From Euwallacea fornicatus (Eukaryota; Arthropoda; Insecta; Coleoptera; Curculionidae), in the NCBI RefSeq assembly GCF_040115645.1, contig NC_089547.1:1736001-1800000 (forward strand): 64,000 bases of DNA, read 5' to 3'. Under the pieces are notes generated by a model. That model saw only the letters and a list, made by a program, of their open reading frames with translations, was not told the DNA's origin and searched no databases. This document shows positions 1-11,581 of this stretch, piece after piece. The number at the start of each line of letters is the position of its first letter. Positions within the stretch are counted from its first letter, which is position 1. A program made the position numbers and the translations under genes.

Positions 1-3000
1 TGATCATGGAGTGCTCCAAAGAAGCCGCGTTTCGGCCACACAAAGGAAGAACGGTTATTTTTAACCCGCAGATGTTTAATGACGAAAATATGGGAGTTTT
101 CGAGCTTCTTTGTGACGGCTTTTTTTTTATTAATAGACGCGTTGTGGATTGTTTTAAAAAGTCCCTGACAAAGTTGGATGATTAATGTATGAGATACAGA
201 GGGTTCTAAAATCTAGACCAGAGGAGAGAATTTCAAAATGTAAATGTAGAAATCGTTTCAATCAATTGTTTAATCTACAGCTTTCCTCCCGCAATCTCCA
301 TCCGATTTGATGTGCCTCCAGTAATATCAATTTCCATCCGTGAAACGAACCAATGATGTCTTTGATCATAGTTCTTGAGTATCTCTATACTCCCCAGTAT
401 AACGGTGAGTTGTGTGGCTGCATTATGTGATCTTACAGAAGCCTTCGACTATGTTATGCATATGAAGGAACTTGCAATCAAGGCTAATCATCACTTAAAA
501 TGTCTTTGTGTGTTACATAGGTGTTTCAAATAGTCTTGCCTCAACTGTAAGTTGAGCTTTAAATTATCTTTGAAGAACACTTCGATCGTCAATTTTAACT
601 GACTCTCTCCCTAATTGGACTTTGAAAAATCGGTCCTAAAATAAAAGTTGCGATATTCGGGTGTGTCGGGTGGATTTGGAGGGCAACACTATTAATGTTG
701 CTAGAGCAACTACTTTGAGAGATTTTAGAATCCGGCATATGTTAACTAGCTCATTTATACGCCCCTGGCTTAGTCCCTAGGTTTACAGCCCCTTTTCACT
801 TAAGAGAAACGTAAACCGCTTTTCCTTGCAGAAAAACAGTGGCCACTTTGCAACCGCAGACACAAATTTGTAAAAAAAATATTTTTTTTTCACGAGGAAA
901 AGCTTCAAAAAGACACCCGACCGGATGTTGCGGTGGTCGGGGAGCGTCGGATTCACCGCAGGGCCTGCCCATTAAAAACCTCGGAAATGGAAGAACCCTT
1001 CGCCGACCCGGAAATGTCCCTGAGGGATATATAGACAGTATCTTCTTTTGGACCTATTTTCAGGCTCGGACGGCAGAGATACCCCTTTCGGACTTTGACT
1101 CATTGACTGAACACGACTTAGGTTGATCCAAAATTCCCGAATGTTTTACTATAAACTACCTCGTGTCTTAAATTTTTCCAAAAATCTTACTCAAGTAATT
1201 TCAATGTATTTTTTTGCGTAGGAGATTAATTTAATCCCCCGCCCCAAAATTGTGGATGTTTTCGAAAAATGTGTGAATTGCTCAAATCCACAAAATTGTT
1301 CGTAAAATTGTGTAAAAATTCTAATTGAAAAACTGTGTTGTTGCTTCTCACCAAACATAAACAATTCTTTAGTCTCCGATGCTTTTGGAAAATAAAAATA
1401 AAATTTAATACACCCCTGCCTCATTTATGCATTTAAGTTTTATGAATGTTAATAAAGAAAATTAAAATAAAAAACACAGTGGCGTTTCATGCAAATTTTA
1501 CCCCAGCGATCACGTAGAAAAACCTTTTTGTATCCAAGTTTGCGGTGAATCAAAACCGACTTTAGTACGTTCCTGACTTCCTCGGGAAAAGTGTACGAAT
1601 TTTTCCCATTAAAGAGATTTACTGGGAGTCTTACGCTGTAAAAATAGAGTGGTCTTTCATGTAAATTAAAGTTTGGAAGGAAGTGTGAAGTTATTTAGCA
1701 TAAAAATTGTGTCATATCTCTAGGTCAATTTACGGATGTTATCAAGAGATAAATTTGTTTAAGTATTTATTATGTACATATTTTATCGGCATATTAGGAA
1801 AAGGAGATCACGACGGACGGACACAACAGTGGCCTCATCAGTCCAGTTCCTATTAATCATGATCTTTCATTAAATTATTTATAATCTTTCGGAATGTCGT
1901 TTAAACTTGGTTAAAAAGCCGTGAAATAATTATAAAGTTAATCGATACGCTTTGATGATTCATTAATGTTATCACAAAAGGTGAACACTTTCGGTCAGCC
2001 TAGTTTGAAAAGTGATGAAATTCTCATTAGTGTTGATTAGGAATTTTTAATAATACTCAAGTTATTGTACAATACTGGGCAATGCTTTTAGAATAATTTT
2101 TTCATCATTTGTCATTTGGTTCTTTGTTAAAGCGTGTTTAAAAATGAGTATTTTATAAGACGATGAAAAATGTTTTCGTAATTATGTTAACATTCCACCA
2201 AGAATCGATTGGATGATGTAATGTCGGATGTAATTCAATGTTTACTTGCTTTTAATGGTGTAGATAGATATTTTTAATGTGCGATGACAACAATCAGAAG
2301 ATATAAATGACCATGGAACGATCATTAATTTATTTTAATGTTGGGTTTAATCAAGTTTACATTGAAATTCAAACATAAGAGGAAAAAAATTAAGACAGAG
2401 TACAGTGTGTCCCCAATTCACCGTTGGAGCTTCTAAGAGTTTGTTAAATTACAGCAAGTTTGCAAACGGCATTGTTTGAATTTGTAAAGCTAATGATGCA
2501 AGCATGAGTCGAACCGTCGAATGACAACTTTACCCTTTAATAGACGATCGCGGGTCCAGATGAAAATGTCTTATTGCCCTTAATTATTTTTTCAAGTAAG
2601 ACTAAAATATAATAAGAACGATGTGCAAATATCTGTATTTGTTCGGGTATCTCAGAACCACAGAAAATGTGCTTAATCTGAACAGTTCAACCAGAATTCA
2701 ACCACTCTGCACCTCTCATAGTTCCCGAGATCCTAATGGTTACTCGAAGGGTTGGGGTGGTTTGTAAAGTTTATGATAGGAGTGAGAACAAAGTTATCTT
2801 TCTAAACTTTTAGCGTCAGTACAATATTTTTTATAAACTCACTGATTTTGCTCTAATATCACTGGGGCAAGCTTCTTAAGGAAGCCTTTGTTGTAAGTGG
2901 AAGTATTTTGGTAAATTGAGCACCATCACTGGATTTGAATTTGAAGGCTTCCCGAATTGAAATCTGGATAATCTTGGCTGCTTGTTTAACATCATAGATA

Positions 3001-4312
3001 TCAAGGTTGGAATATTTCTCCTCTCCCGGTTGGCTGGGAGTAAAGCAAATAAAGAACATATAATTTTTAGAATTGTTTTTCTTTTCATTGGAAAAACATA
3101 TATTTGGCGTCTGCCTCGGATTTCATTTTCTTTTTTACCCCGAAGTGCAACCACACACTTAGATTTTTTAATTGGAATTTGGAAAACTTTAACCTCCGAA
3201 AGTCAAGTTAAAGGTCAAAATTTGTATCAATCCAAAACTAATATTAAAAAAAATATTTTTTAGTCTTAAATTGTTATGTAAATGAAATTGAAAATAAGTT
3301 TTTCCTTCCTTTACGCATGATGCGAAAGTACGAATTCAAATTTTCAAAATGTTTGTCCAGCCCCGTTTCCAGTTTGCACAACAGCGTTACGAAATATCAA
3401 TTAAAAAATTACATTGATCGTCCAATTTAAAAATCAGGTTCTAAAGCTTTTGGACGCACCAAATTAGATCAGCTCAAGTTATCAAAAAAGTGACGCAAAG
3501 AGCAATTTGTTAACAGAACCCGAAAAAACAAATTCGAAATTTATCTCTATGCGTACTTTTTTCTAACAGTTAGTCGAATACTATAAGAAAAAAGCGAAAT
3601 TGCCGTAAATTGAGGTCGGTGCACAATGAAATTCTGAATAAACGTGTTTCGACATTGTCCAAATCGGCTCCTACTTGTTAGATCGTGCGTCATCCGCCGT
3701 ACGTTAGATACAACCCAAACCAACTCTTAGAGGCAAGTCTTAACAGGCTCTTAAGGATTGTTTGAGTGGTGATGAATCACCAACTGAAAAATATCGCCTT
3801 GGAAATTTGTAAAGCGGTTTACTACATCCCATGGAAACAAAGAAAGGCAACTGTAGGGCCGAGGGCCGCTTTATCGATCCGTCCCATCTATCTGATGCAA
3901 CCGAGCGGGCAGCCTCGCTCATACATCCGAAAACTCGCTAAAAACAAAGGAAAATAAAGCAAGAAAAGTCAACAGAAACACGGCTTCTGTACGATGATCG
4001 TACGATACATCGAAACCGACCAACAAAACTTGAGAACCGGTTTACGGACTTTTATCAAGAATTGCATCATCGAGGATTATTCTCTCTCCGGAGGAGAACC
4101 TTTATTTATTAAAATATTTATAGAATTTCTTATTTGTAACATAATTAAAGAAACAATCCAGAAATCTCTAGAAAATCATTCATGAAGAGTCATCTAAAAT
4201 TATATTTTATAGGTGGCTTTGGAGTTTTGGGGAACAAAGGAAGGCGATGCGGCTCGGAGCCCGAACGCATCAATCGCCTTCGGCTATTCCCGGCACAAAG
4301 TAAGCTCTCGCC
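1..4312. other. Intergenic DNA upstream of scylla/charybdis
   Basis: No coding exon is recognisable. Most of the stretch is AT-rich with short chance frames. A GC-richer island at about 900-1110 has an open frame from a GTG at 839 (95 residues, no family resemblance). The box CAGTGGCGTTTCATG at about 1477-1491 recurs as a close variant near 6397. The last 700 bp before the promoter could hold regulatory elements of the downstream gene: an ACGTG core, the minimal HIF-type site, lies at 3642-3646, and a GC-rich patch at about 3850-3920. Such short cores occur often by chance, so no function is assigned. Confidence 0.5.
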
Positions 4313-4346
4313 TATAAAAGGGGCATCAGCTGTTCCGGCCGGCAGT
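4313..4346 (+). promoter_or_regulatory. TATA box plus initiator of scylla/charybdis
   Basis: TATAAAAG occupies 4313-4320 and GCAGTC, a good match to the arthropod initiator TCAGTY, surrounds A4344, 31 bp downstream of the first T of the TATA box. This is the canonical distance, so transcription probably starts at 4344, giving a 5' UTR of about 124 nt before the ATG at 4468. The region is clearly GC-richer than its surroundings. No convincing DPE is seen at the expected position. TATA-plus-initiator promoters suit inducible genes, which fits a stress-response gene. Confidence 0.75.
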
Positions 4347-4467
4347 CAAGTTTTAGCATCGAGTGTGAAAGCAACTTGCGTTCGCAGGCTTGCCCCCAGC
4401 TGAAGCTCTGGCTTCGTATTCTTCATTGTGATATAGTTTAGGTGTTAGAGTTTTTCAAATTTTAACC

Positions 4468-5102
4468 ATGGAAGTTCTTCCGGTTCAAAATAGTGTTCCA
4501 CATCATTCGGAATATCAAAATCAAAACAGTAAGTGATCACACTCCTCACATTCGTTTCCTTACACATTCACTAACTTTCGTCTTCCGTTACTTTCAGAGT
4601 GGTATTATGACCCCAGACCTCACTTAATTGAACCTTCAAACTCCGCTGCCCACTTTCTGGCAAAGATGCTGGAAGATGAAATCCGATCGGCGAAGAAGAC
4701 TCATTTGTCCGCTGGGGAGGTGTTACTTCCCACTGGACTCCTCCAGAGGGTGTCTGAAGATGTGTTGGAAGCTGCGGAGTCAGAGTGTTATGGAGTGAGA
4801 GGCATGACTCTGCATCTCCTGTATGAGGGAGAGGAGGACTGCAGGAGGATGAGTTGCCTTAAGCTGGATCCATCAACTCCTTCCACCTTTGAGGTTTACT
4901 TGACTTTCAAGCAGGCGAATGCCGGTTGGGGGTTCTTGCCTCAGTTCATCAAGTAAGTCAAACGAAGAAATAGTAATTAGAGAAATGGTCTAAATTATTT
5001 TTTTGTTGTTACAGAAAGATTACTAGAGGCAACACAGTTATTCTCAGCACTGACTATGAGATCACCAAAAAGAAGTTGTATCGCCCAGTGTCCTGTGAGT
5101 GA
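4468..5102 (+). CDS. Scylla/charybdis (REDD1/RTP801/DDIT4 family) TORC1 inhibitor
   Basis: Three exons at 4468-4528, 4598-4952 and 5015-5102 join in frame to a 167-residue protein. Introns of 69 and 62 bp both have GTAAGT donors and CAG acceptors; the second splits a lysine codon. The ATG has a favourable AACCATGG context, and the first exon supplies 20 residues of low-complexity N terminus. The conserved RTP801 core follows: a leucine-rich helix (residues about 45-75), the block ESECYGVRGMTLHLLYEGEE matching the family's EPCGLRG signature, a DPSTPSTFEVYLTF strand, and a basic KKKLYRP tail. Family members are induced by hypoxia, starvation or stress and restrain TORC1 through TSC in the cytosol. 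At 167 residues it is shorter than the Drosophila proteins because the N terminus is brief. I cannot tell scylla from charybdis, so no symbol is given. The GTGAGT overlapping the stop could be a donor to a further exon, but the C terminus ends where the family usually does. Confidence 0.93.
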
Positions 5103-5848
5103 ATCAATGACCATTGTTTGGTAATTTTTTCTGAGAGACTGAAACAAATTTTTCACATCTTTTAGAATTTAAGTACTGTTTTTTTTCTATTTTTATAGTA
5201 GTCAGTATAAAAAGATGAAAGAAATAATTATCTCATATTAATACTAAGATGTATAAAGAAGCGCAGCGTGATCTAGATTTTAATTTTCTTTGTGGTGATA
5301 TAAGGGCTGTTTTTCAGTTTTTTGGCTACACCTCCAGTACAAAATTTTTCAAAAAAAAAAGAAAAAATCGATCCGAATTACAGGAGACTTCGAAAGCAGC
5401 CTTTATTATTTTCTCTAACAGTATTCGACTTTTTCGAACTTTCGAAAAAGAGTTCGTTCCGAACGATGGGCCGCCCCCCTCCGCAGGGGGCCCAAAAGGA
5501 TTCCATGGAATCCGTGATTTTTTTTCGTGATATAACTATTGTATTATAGTAATGCAAATGATATGAATATGTACCTGCATACTTAAAATTATAACTACAT
5601 ATTATTAACTCTTCTTCAAAACGTTTCAGTTCGTCGTGCTAAGGGAGCGATTTTTTAGAGCTTTCAATCTTCAATTATCACCAAAAAAATTCAAAACGAC
5701 CAAGAAAAGATACCAAAAAGCTCTAAAAAAACCCTTTACACGCCTTTTATTTTTTAATGTGATATCTTAGCTAGTAGACTATAGTCTAGACCGGTGGTAA
5801 CAATAATATATTCTTACTAATAACCTATCTGTGACTTGGAAAAACTGT

Positions 5849-6118
5849 AATAAAATCAACCAAAAAAAAAGATAAAATTAATCATACACATGTTGATGTA
5901 CAAAAAAATTCACAGTAATTTCGTGTATGAAGGAAAGAGTTTTAAACATTGTGAATAATATGTCTATTTAGGTCCTAAGGTTACGTTTGTAAGTTTTTTT
6001 TTATATTTGACTAGGTTATAGAATTTATCGATGGCTATATGTGTGATATTCAATAATCGTGCAGATTGATAACTGTACACCATCTCATGCTTCGTAGATT
6101 CCTAAGTATAAGAATAAA
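5849..6118 (+). terminator. Candidate polyadenylation signals of scylla/charybdis
   Basis: After the stop codon at 5100-5102 the first AATAAA hexamers seen are at 5849-5854 and 6113-6118. Either would give a 3' UTR of roughly 0.75-1.0 kb. The DNA is so AT-rich that the hexamer alone is weak evidence, and the 3' end was not otherwise located. The intervening stretch shows no further exon. Confidence 0.3.
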
Positions 6119-7089
6119 AAACACTTTTTTTAACCTGAGTTTGATTTACGGGTTTCAAAAAAATCGAGAATCAAGGGGGAAATAAAACGAACCTCGGTGC
6201 AAAGCAAATTCTTACGTGCCAGGGACCCCCAGTCATAGTGCCGAAATCTTTACGGTACTTAATATGCTACGTACATCATTGGGGAATCTCAACGTTTTAC
6301 GACTCAATTTTTTGTCTTCTCTTTACGCTTTGTCCAATTGCTGAATGCATTTTTTTTTTTTTTAATATACGAAGGACTTTCACAGCATGGGGAAAACAGT
6401 GGCGTATCATGCTGTTTCAGCATCCAGAAATTATTGTTATTTTCATCTTCCAATTTAAATTCTTGTGGTCGATGGTGAATTTGACCTTTTGTTCGGCACG
6501 CCCCTGCGTTTGCAGGATTAAATTTCAAGTTATTCAAACTGCGCAGAACCATAAGTCGGAGTCAGAAGGTTATTGGTGGATTTAGGATTAACAAAAAAAA
6601 CGATTTCGTTTGTTTTGCCGAATATTTCTTAGAAAGTCCAGAATGTGGCCAAATTTTATGTCACAGCTCTAAATGATCAAGGGCACTATCGTGTTTTCCC
6701 GAATCCTCTCGCTTTTGAAGATGTTTTAAGAGTTCTATAAAATTTATCAAATTATGTCGATATTGTTAATATCAGGAGCGTCTCCTGAAAGGTCGCTTAC
6801 TGAAACTAAAAATCTGAAAAAACATTTTCTATTTGTCTCCTTCATTTGGAAAAATTCGCAGGCGTTTTAACAACCTTGATACATGACTATCTTTTTCAAA
6901 CGTAATTATGTGTGTGACGCTATTCCCGAATAAAATAAATGAAAAAATAAATAGTCTTCTTCAAACATATAGGACTTATTTATTATTATTAAAGGTGCAT
7001 TTGCTTATTTGCTCAGATTTGGCAACGAAAATGCACAAATCTAAGCTTCTTAACTATTGCCAAGACTTTTTCATTTGATAATCAATGCA
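6119..7089. other. Intergenic, no gene seen
   Basis: Short open frames only. The 115-codon frame at 6238-6585 starts at GTG, runs through a poly-T tract that encodes a run of phenylalanines, and resembles no family. A box CAGTGGCGTATCATG at about 6397-6411 nearly repeats the one at about 1477-1491, suggesting a dispersed repeat. Confidence 0.4.
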
Positions 7090-7307
7090 TGGTTGTAAAC
7101 AGGCAGCTTATGCAATATTTAATTATCTCAGAAACGGCTAGAGATAGCTGCGGAGTGTTATTTAGATACGAAAAAAACCGCTTTAAGTAAAAGTTTGACA
7201 CCCTGTATCTTGAAAACGAAGAATTACCAGGCCTACGTTTACATAAACTTTTAGTTTTAGAATCGCTCAATGAATGACCCTTTGAATATACCCAATAACA
7301 CCTTGTA
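7090..7307. repeat. Orphan transposon arm related to the foldback elements
   Basis: The stretch ends with CCTTGTA at 7301-7307 and carries an inner CCCTGTA at 7201-7207 followed by TCTTGAAAACG and, further on, CTACGTTTAC. The same order (terminal motif, about 100 bp, inner motif, then a shared box) is seen in the right arms of the elements at 26858-27474 and 35529-36439. No inverted partner was found, so this looks like a solitary arm. It lies within the span of a 164-codon minus-strand frame (7082-7576), which is therefore probably chance. Confidence 0.5.
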
Positions 7308-8673
7308 TGAGCAAGAACATTTTTCAAATCAAAGGAGCGAAATTTTTTCACATGTGCAAAAATACAGACTGTGATCAAGTAATACGTAGAATTAGTGGCA
7401 TTTTGACAGATTTGCGATCCTCTCCTGTACCTTTTGACGCTGGACTTTGACATTTGACTCACACAACGAATTTGACACGTTGATCCAATAATCAAGTTAA
7501 AGCTCGAAGTAGATAATTGTGAGATGTTTTGCAGTGATAAATCTTCGAAGCGAACAGTCATTATTAAAATGTCCAAGGCAGCTTCATATGTTTCCTATGA
7601 CGTTTTAAGTATATAGAAATCACCATAAGTTAGATTAATGAGTGTCTCTTTTGCTTGAACGTCATCGGCATAATTCGCGCTGTTTATGAATTAATTCAAT
7701 GCCAAAATTATTAATTTAAACGCGATATCTGCTTGACCGACGAAACCGGATTGCGAGAACGGTATTAATGAAAACTCGTTAACTTTATCCCATAATAATT
7801 TAAATCGAGGTTACAACCAGCTGAGGCGCTACTGGAAGTATATCAAACCCATTACCAGATATGTCTAATTTCATTAATAACAGTCGTTAGAGTAATTATT
7901 CTTCTAAGGTTCTCCCAATAGAGACTGTCAGTCACTTAAGACTTCAAGTTTCGGTTGATTATATTAGGAGACTGTGGGTCTTGTTGAAGAGGATGGAGAA
8001 CGCAACAGCTCTCTACCTTAGTAAATGGATCTTTGGGCGAAAGCAAAACCGATTTCGTGGTATCGTTTCATGGTCTGCGGGCGAAATAATGGTCCCAAAC
8101 CTGTCATTATTTGGTCATTGGGGAAATTAGATATCTGCTTTTTTCGATTTGCTTTTAGGCGATTGAACAATAGATCCGCAGTCCAGAGGAGAGCTAGAAA
8201 CTCGCCTTTCTGTTGTAAGAAAATTCGGTTTATCGTCGCCTGTAAAAAATGGACCGAGGAAATATTTAATTTCCCTGATAAGTATATTATTATACATATA
8301 ATGGTTCGCCAGCTAATTACAACGCTTTTTTCCGCATACTTGACATTGAACCGATATTAACGCTCGTTAAGTTTGATTCGTTCCATTGTTATAGTTTCCA
8401 ATAGGAATAGATAGAGCCGGTTGGCAACAGTCCGAGAAAGAGCAATTTTCATAATAAGGTGCGAGCAAGAATTGTAGGACCACCCTTAGTTTCCACCTAA
8501 AACGAATAAATTTTTTAAACGAAATATAGTTTATTCGAGCAAACTTGAAGACATCGAATATACAAATAATTTATAGATTTAGAGCCACTCTATAATTTAA
8601 CGTTTTTATAATGGCAAAGTGAAAATTCCTGTCCAAAAATATAACACTACATAAATTTTTGGCCAAAATACCC

Positions 8674-9597
8674 TCACAATCTCAATGTTTCCCCTTTCTT
8701 TTGCATGACGTTGAATATTCGATACTCCATACTTTCGATTAACCCTTGGAAAATTTCATGGGGAAGGCCATACCACTCTTCAGCAATTTTTTTCTTCAGG
8801 TAATCAGTGCTGGTGAACTGGCGCCGTCCCTGATCGCAGACCTTGCGAGATAAATATCCCCATAAATTTTCCATTCTTCGCGGACTCTACGCGGGTCACT
8901 CCATGACGTTGACGCTGTAGTCGGAAAACCATCGTTTTGCTTCTTGCGCCATGTAACTTGAAGAATTGTCCTGCTGGAAAATGTAATTGGGCCCTGCCAA
9001 AAAGTCACCAACAGCCAAAGGTTGTCTTTGAGGAGAGATATATGATTGTAGGTGTTCTTTAAATTTTACTCGATAGAAAAGCGATATTGGTTGGATAGTT
9101 GAAAGAAAATCGTACCCAAGTCGTTAGCGAGCCTCCACCGTGTTGGCCCTGAGGAAAGAACTGTTTTTCTCTTCACAAGTCGGGTCAGTCGTAAGCCCAA
9201 CCATCTGGTCCATCGAAATTGGACTTTCTTTCATATGAAAAAATGACTGAATGCCACTCGTTGGATCAAGACATGACTCATCAGCACCCCTCGGTAAGGG
9301 GTGGTTTTCTTTGTTTTTTCTTTCTGGTAAATAACAAACTTGGAACGCTTTAACGCGTTACAAACTGCTTGTTTCCATACGTCTAACTGAAATTCAGATA
9401 TAATTTCCATTGATGACTTATTTTCTTGGACAGAATTCCTCAAAGTTTTGGTAGTTTTACAACTTTTCTCAATAAAATTGGAAACCAATATTTTCGAACG
9501 ACTTACTTTCAGCAATTTTTCTTTCTGACCACTTCGATTCGAATAAAATTTTTATTTGTCCCTTTCCCTCAGGAGTTAACAAATTTCCACGAGGCAT
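8674..9597 (-). pseudogene. Tc1-like transposase relic
   Basis: Reading the minus strand, an ATG at 9597-9595 begins MPRGNLLTPEGKGQIKILFE, a Tc1-type N terminus with the helix-turn-helix continuing in a shifted frame (LKVSRSKILVSNFIEK). The catalytic centre survives in pieces: a QQDNSSSYMAQ-type block near 8970 (second aspartate) and then ENLWGYLSRKV near 8870, matching the family's NPIENLWG motif around the last catalytic residue. The C terminus ends in EYRIFNVMQKKGETLRL, close to the usual SMPRRIFEVIRKKG tail, with a TGA at 8674-8676. The span of about 308 codons is near the usual 340 but contains at least two frameshifts, so it cannot encode an active enzyme. GGTCC-rich sequence near 9870-9890 may be one end; matching terminal repeats were not established. 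Confidence 0.85.
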
Positions 9598-10981
9598 TAT
9601 GAAATGGAGCGTATGAAAATAATAAGAACTAAACAAGTGTGTACAAAGGAGATGATTAAAGAAAGAAAACTAAAGATCTTGTATTATTGAACGAATAAAA
9701 TGATTAATTTTTTATTTATTTCCTTATGCGCCCATTAGCAAAATTTAATAAATAATCAGTGTGGAATATATTTTCAACGAATTCTTGTTTTAGTCAAAAA
9801 TATATCAAATTTATGTACTGTTCTTTCACCTTTATGTATTTTTTTAGCATTTCATGGGGGGTCTTATACTTTTTGGACCCACTCTATGCCCACTCCACGG
9901 TCCGACTAACCTGTTCAAACATAGTGTGACCCACATTACAAAATTATCTTCTACAAGAAGCATTAACAATGTAAATCAGGCATAGCATTAAGCATCCTCC
10001 GCCAGAACCAGCTGACTCGGAGATATTTTAAGCTGCAATGGGGTATGGTGCACATATGGGCTTTCAAATCAACCCTCTTTCCTTTTGTCGAGGCCCTTTA
10101 ACTCCGAAACCATTAAAGGGAGTTTTAAAGGAAACAGGTGGACTTCAGCTTTGCCAAATCGACCCACAGAATCAGCCTGGATGTAACAATAGGGCTGGAA
10201 TTTTTTGGCTGAGGCAGGTGGTAGAACAGGTACCATGCTGAATATTTCGTCAGCAATACTAATTATTAATGAAGCCTTATTCGATTGTCTTCACATGTCC
10301 ACGGACATTGTTGAATAGTGGGCGACTGCAGCCCTTCCCTCGATGCTATGTTATTTATTTAGAACTTGTGGAGCGAAGGGTCTTTGGGGGATATACCTAC
10401 CCACCTTTTTTAGATTAACACGATCAGAGCGAACGAAAGTAGCTGTGAATGTTTGATGGAGATAATGTTTTGAGTTGAATCTGAAATCAAATACGTTCAG
10501 ATAAAGTACTTGGATACAAAATATCAAGGCGAAAAACTGCATTTCATTATGTAAATTGTACCATCGTCGGCATATTAATATTCGAATAATAGAACAATCC
10601 GACGCATTGCTTTTCACTATTCTATTGTTAATGTTTATAATGCATAATTCACCGTCTTGAATATTAATTTTATTATCTCTCTTCGACACTCGTTGCTTTT
10701 CAATAACCGCTACCGCATTGTAATCGGTATGCGCAATCAAGCCTTATTCTCAGATTGGAAAAAAAATGAGAACTCATTTGATGATAATGCTCTTTCATGG
10801 ATTCAAATTTCTTCAAATTTTTTTTCCGATTGTGATTTGTGAATCTTGAAAGCGTTTAAATCAGCATTGAAAAAATTTCACCAACCGATACAATTATTTT
10901 TATTTTATGCACAAAATAAAGCGAATATAAGAGTACGAGGAGTCGACGCTAGTCACGGAGGCGACAAAACCGAAACTTCTA
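9598..10981. other. Intergenic, no gene seen
   Basis: No recognisable exon. The stretch just right of the Tc1 relic, up to about 9890, is probably the 5' end of that element: it includes GGGGGGTCTTATACTTTTTG near 9856 followed by GGACCCACTC. The frame at 10351-10740 (minus, 129 codons) resembles no family. Confidence 0.4.
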
Positions 10982-11581
10982 CAGGGTGTCTCACACTCGA
11001 TGCCCCGTAACTATTTTATGGAAACGGAAAGTTATTTGCAAAAATTTTCTCTATGTGCCTTTAATAGGATTGGATGAGCTCTATTTAAACCTGAAGAAGT
11101 GCATTTTTAAAATATCGGAGTAACAAGTTTTGACGTCATCAATGATATTTTTTTCAGAAACATAACCAAATTCTGCCAAAACTACATTGATCCTATTTTT
11201 ATACACAACTTCCGTTAAAGACATTTTTTTCTTACGTGTTATTGTTTTAAAGTTACAAGGAAAAATGTCTTAGCAATGATCACAAAAATATATCCACTAA
11301 TATCAAACTAGTCTGATGTATTCCTATATTTAGTTTGTTAAAACTCGTATTGTGCAACATTCGGACAAAATAGGATTGACATTAACGGGCCTGTGCAGTG
11401 GCCAGTAAATTTTCCTGACTTGACTACCATGGACTTTCTTGCATGGGGATTTCTTAAAAGTAAAATTTATATAAGAATAGATTTAGAACACTTAAAGGAA
11501 AAAATAAAAACGGAACGAGAAGATCCTTTGGCTTTTTCACCAGTTTGCATCCACAAATCACTGCAAACTAAAAGCTTCTAA
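10982..11581 (+). pseudogene. Mariner-related DDE transposase fragment, catalytic tail
   Basis: At 11383-11581 the plus strand reads VQWPVNFPDLTTMDFLAWGF followed by LKSKIYIRIDLEHLKEKIKT. This matches the W-P-x-R-S-P-D-L-T-P-x-D-F-F-L-W-G block that carries the last catalytic aspartate in mariner-related insect transposases, then the usual LKSKVY helix. The upstream half of the enzyme is not seen. ACAGGGTGTCTCACACTC at 10982 looks like the left terminal repeat of the same element; a right end was not found. This is an internally deleted, inactive copy. Confidence 0.7.

Noticed and set aside
6238..6585. 115-codon plus-strand frame
   Set aside because: Starts at GTG, passes through a poly-T run encoding phenylalanines, and is partly open on the opposite strand.
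7082..7576. The longest frame in the window (164 codons, minus strand)
   Set aside because: It covers a transposon-arm remnant (7090-7307), resembles no protein family, and has the Ser/Cys-rich look of a chance frame.
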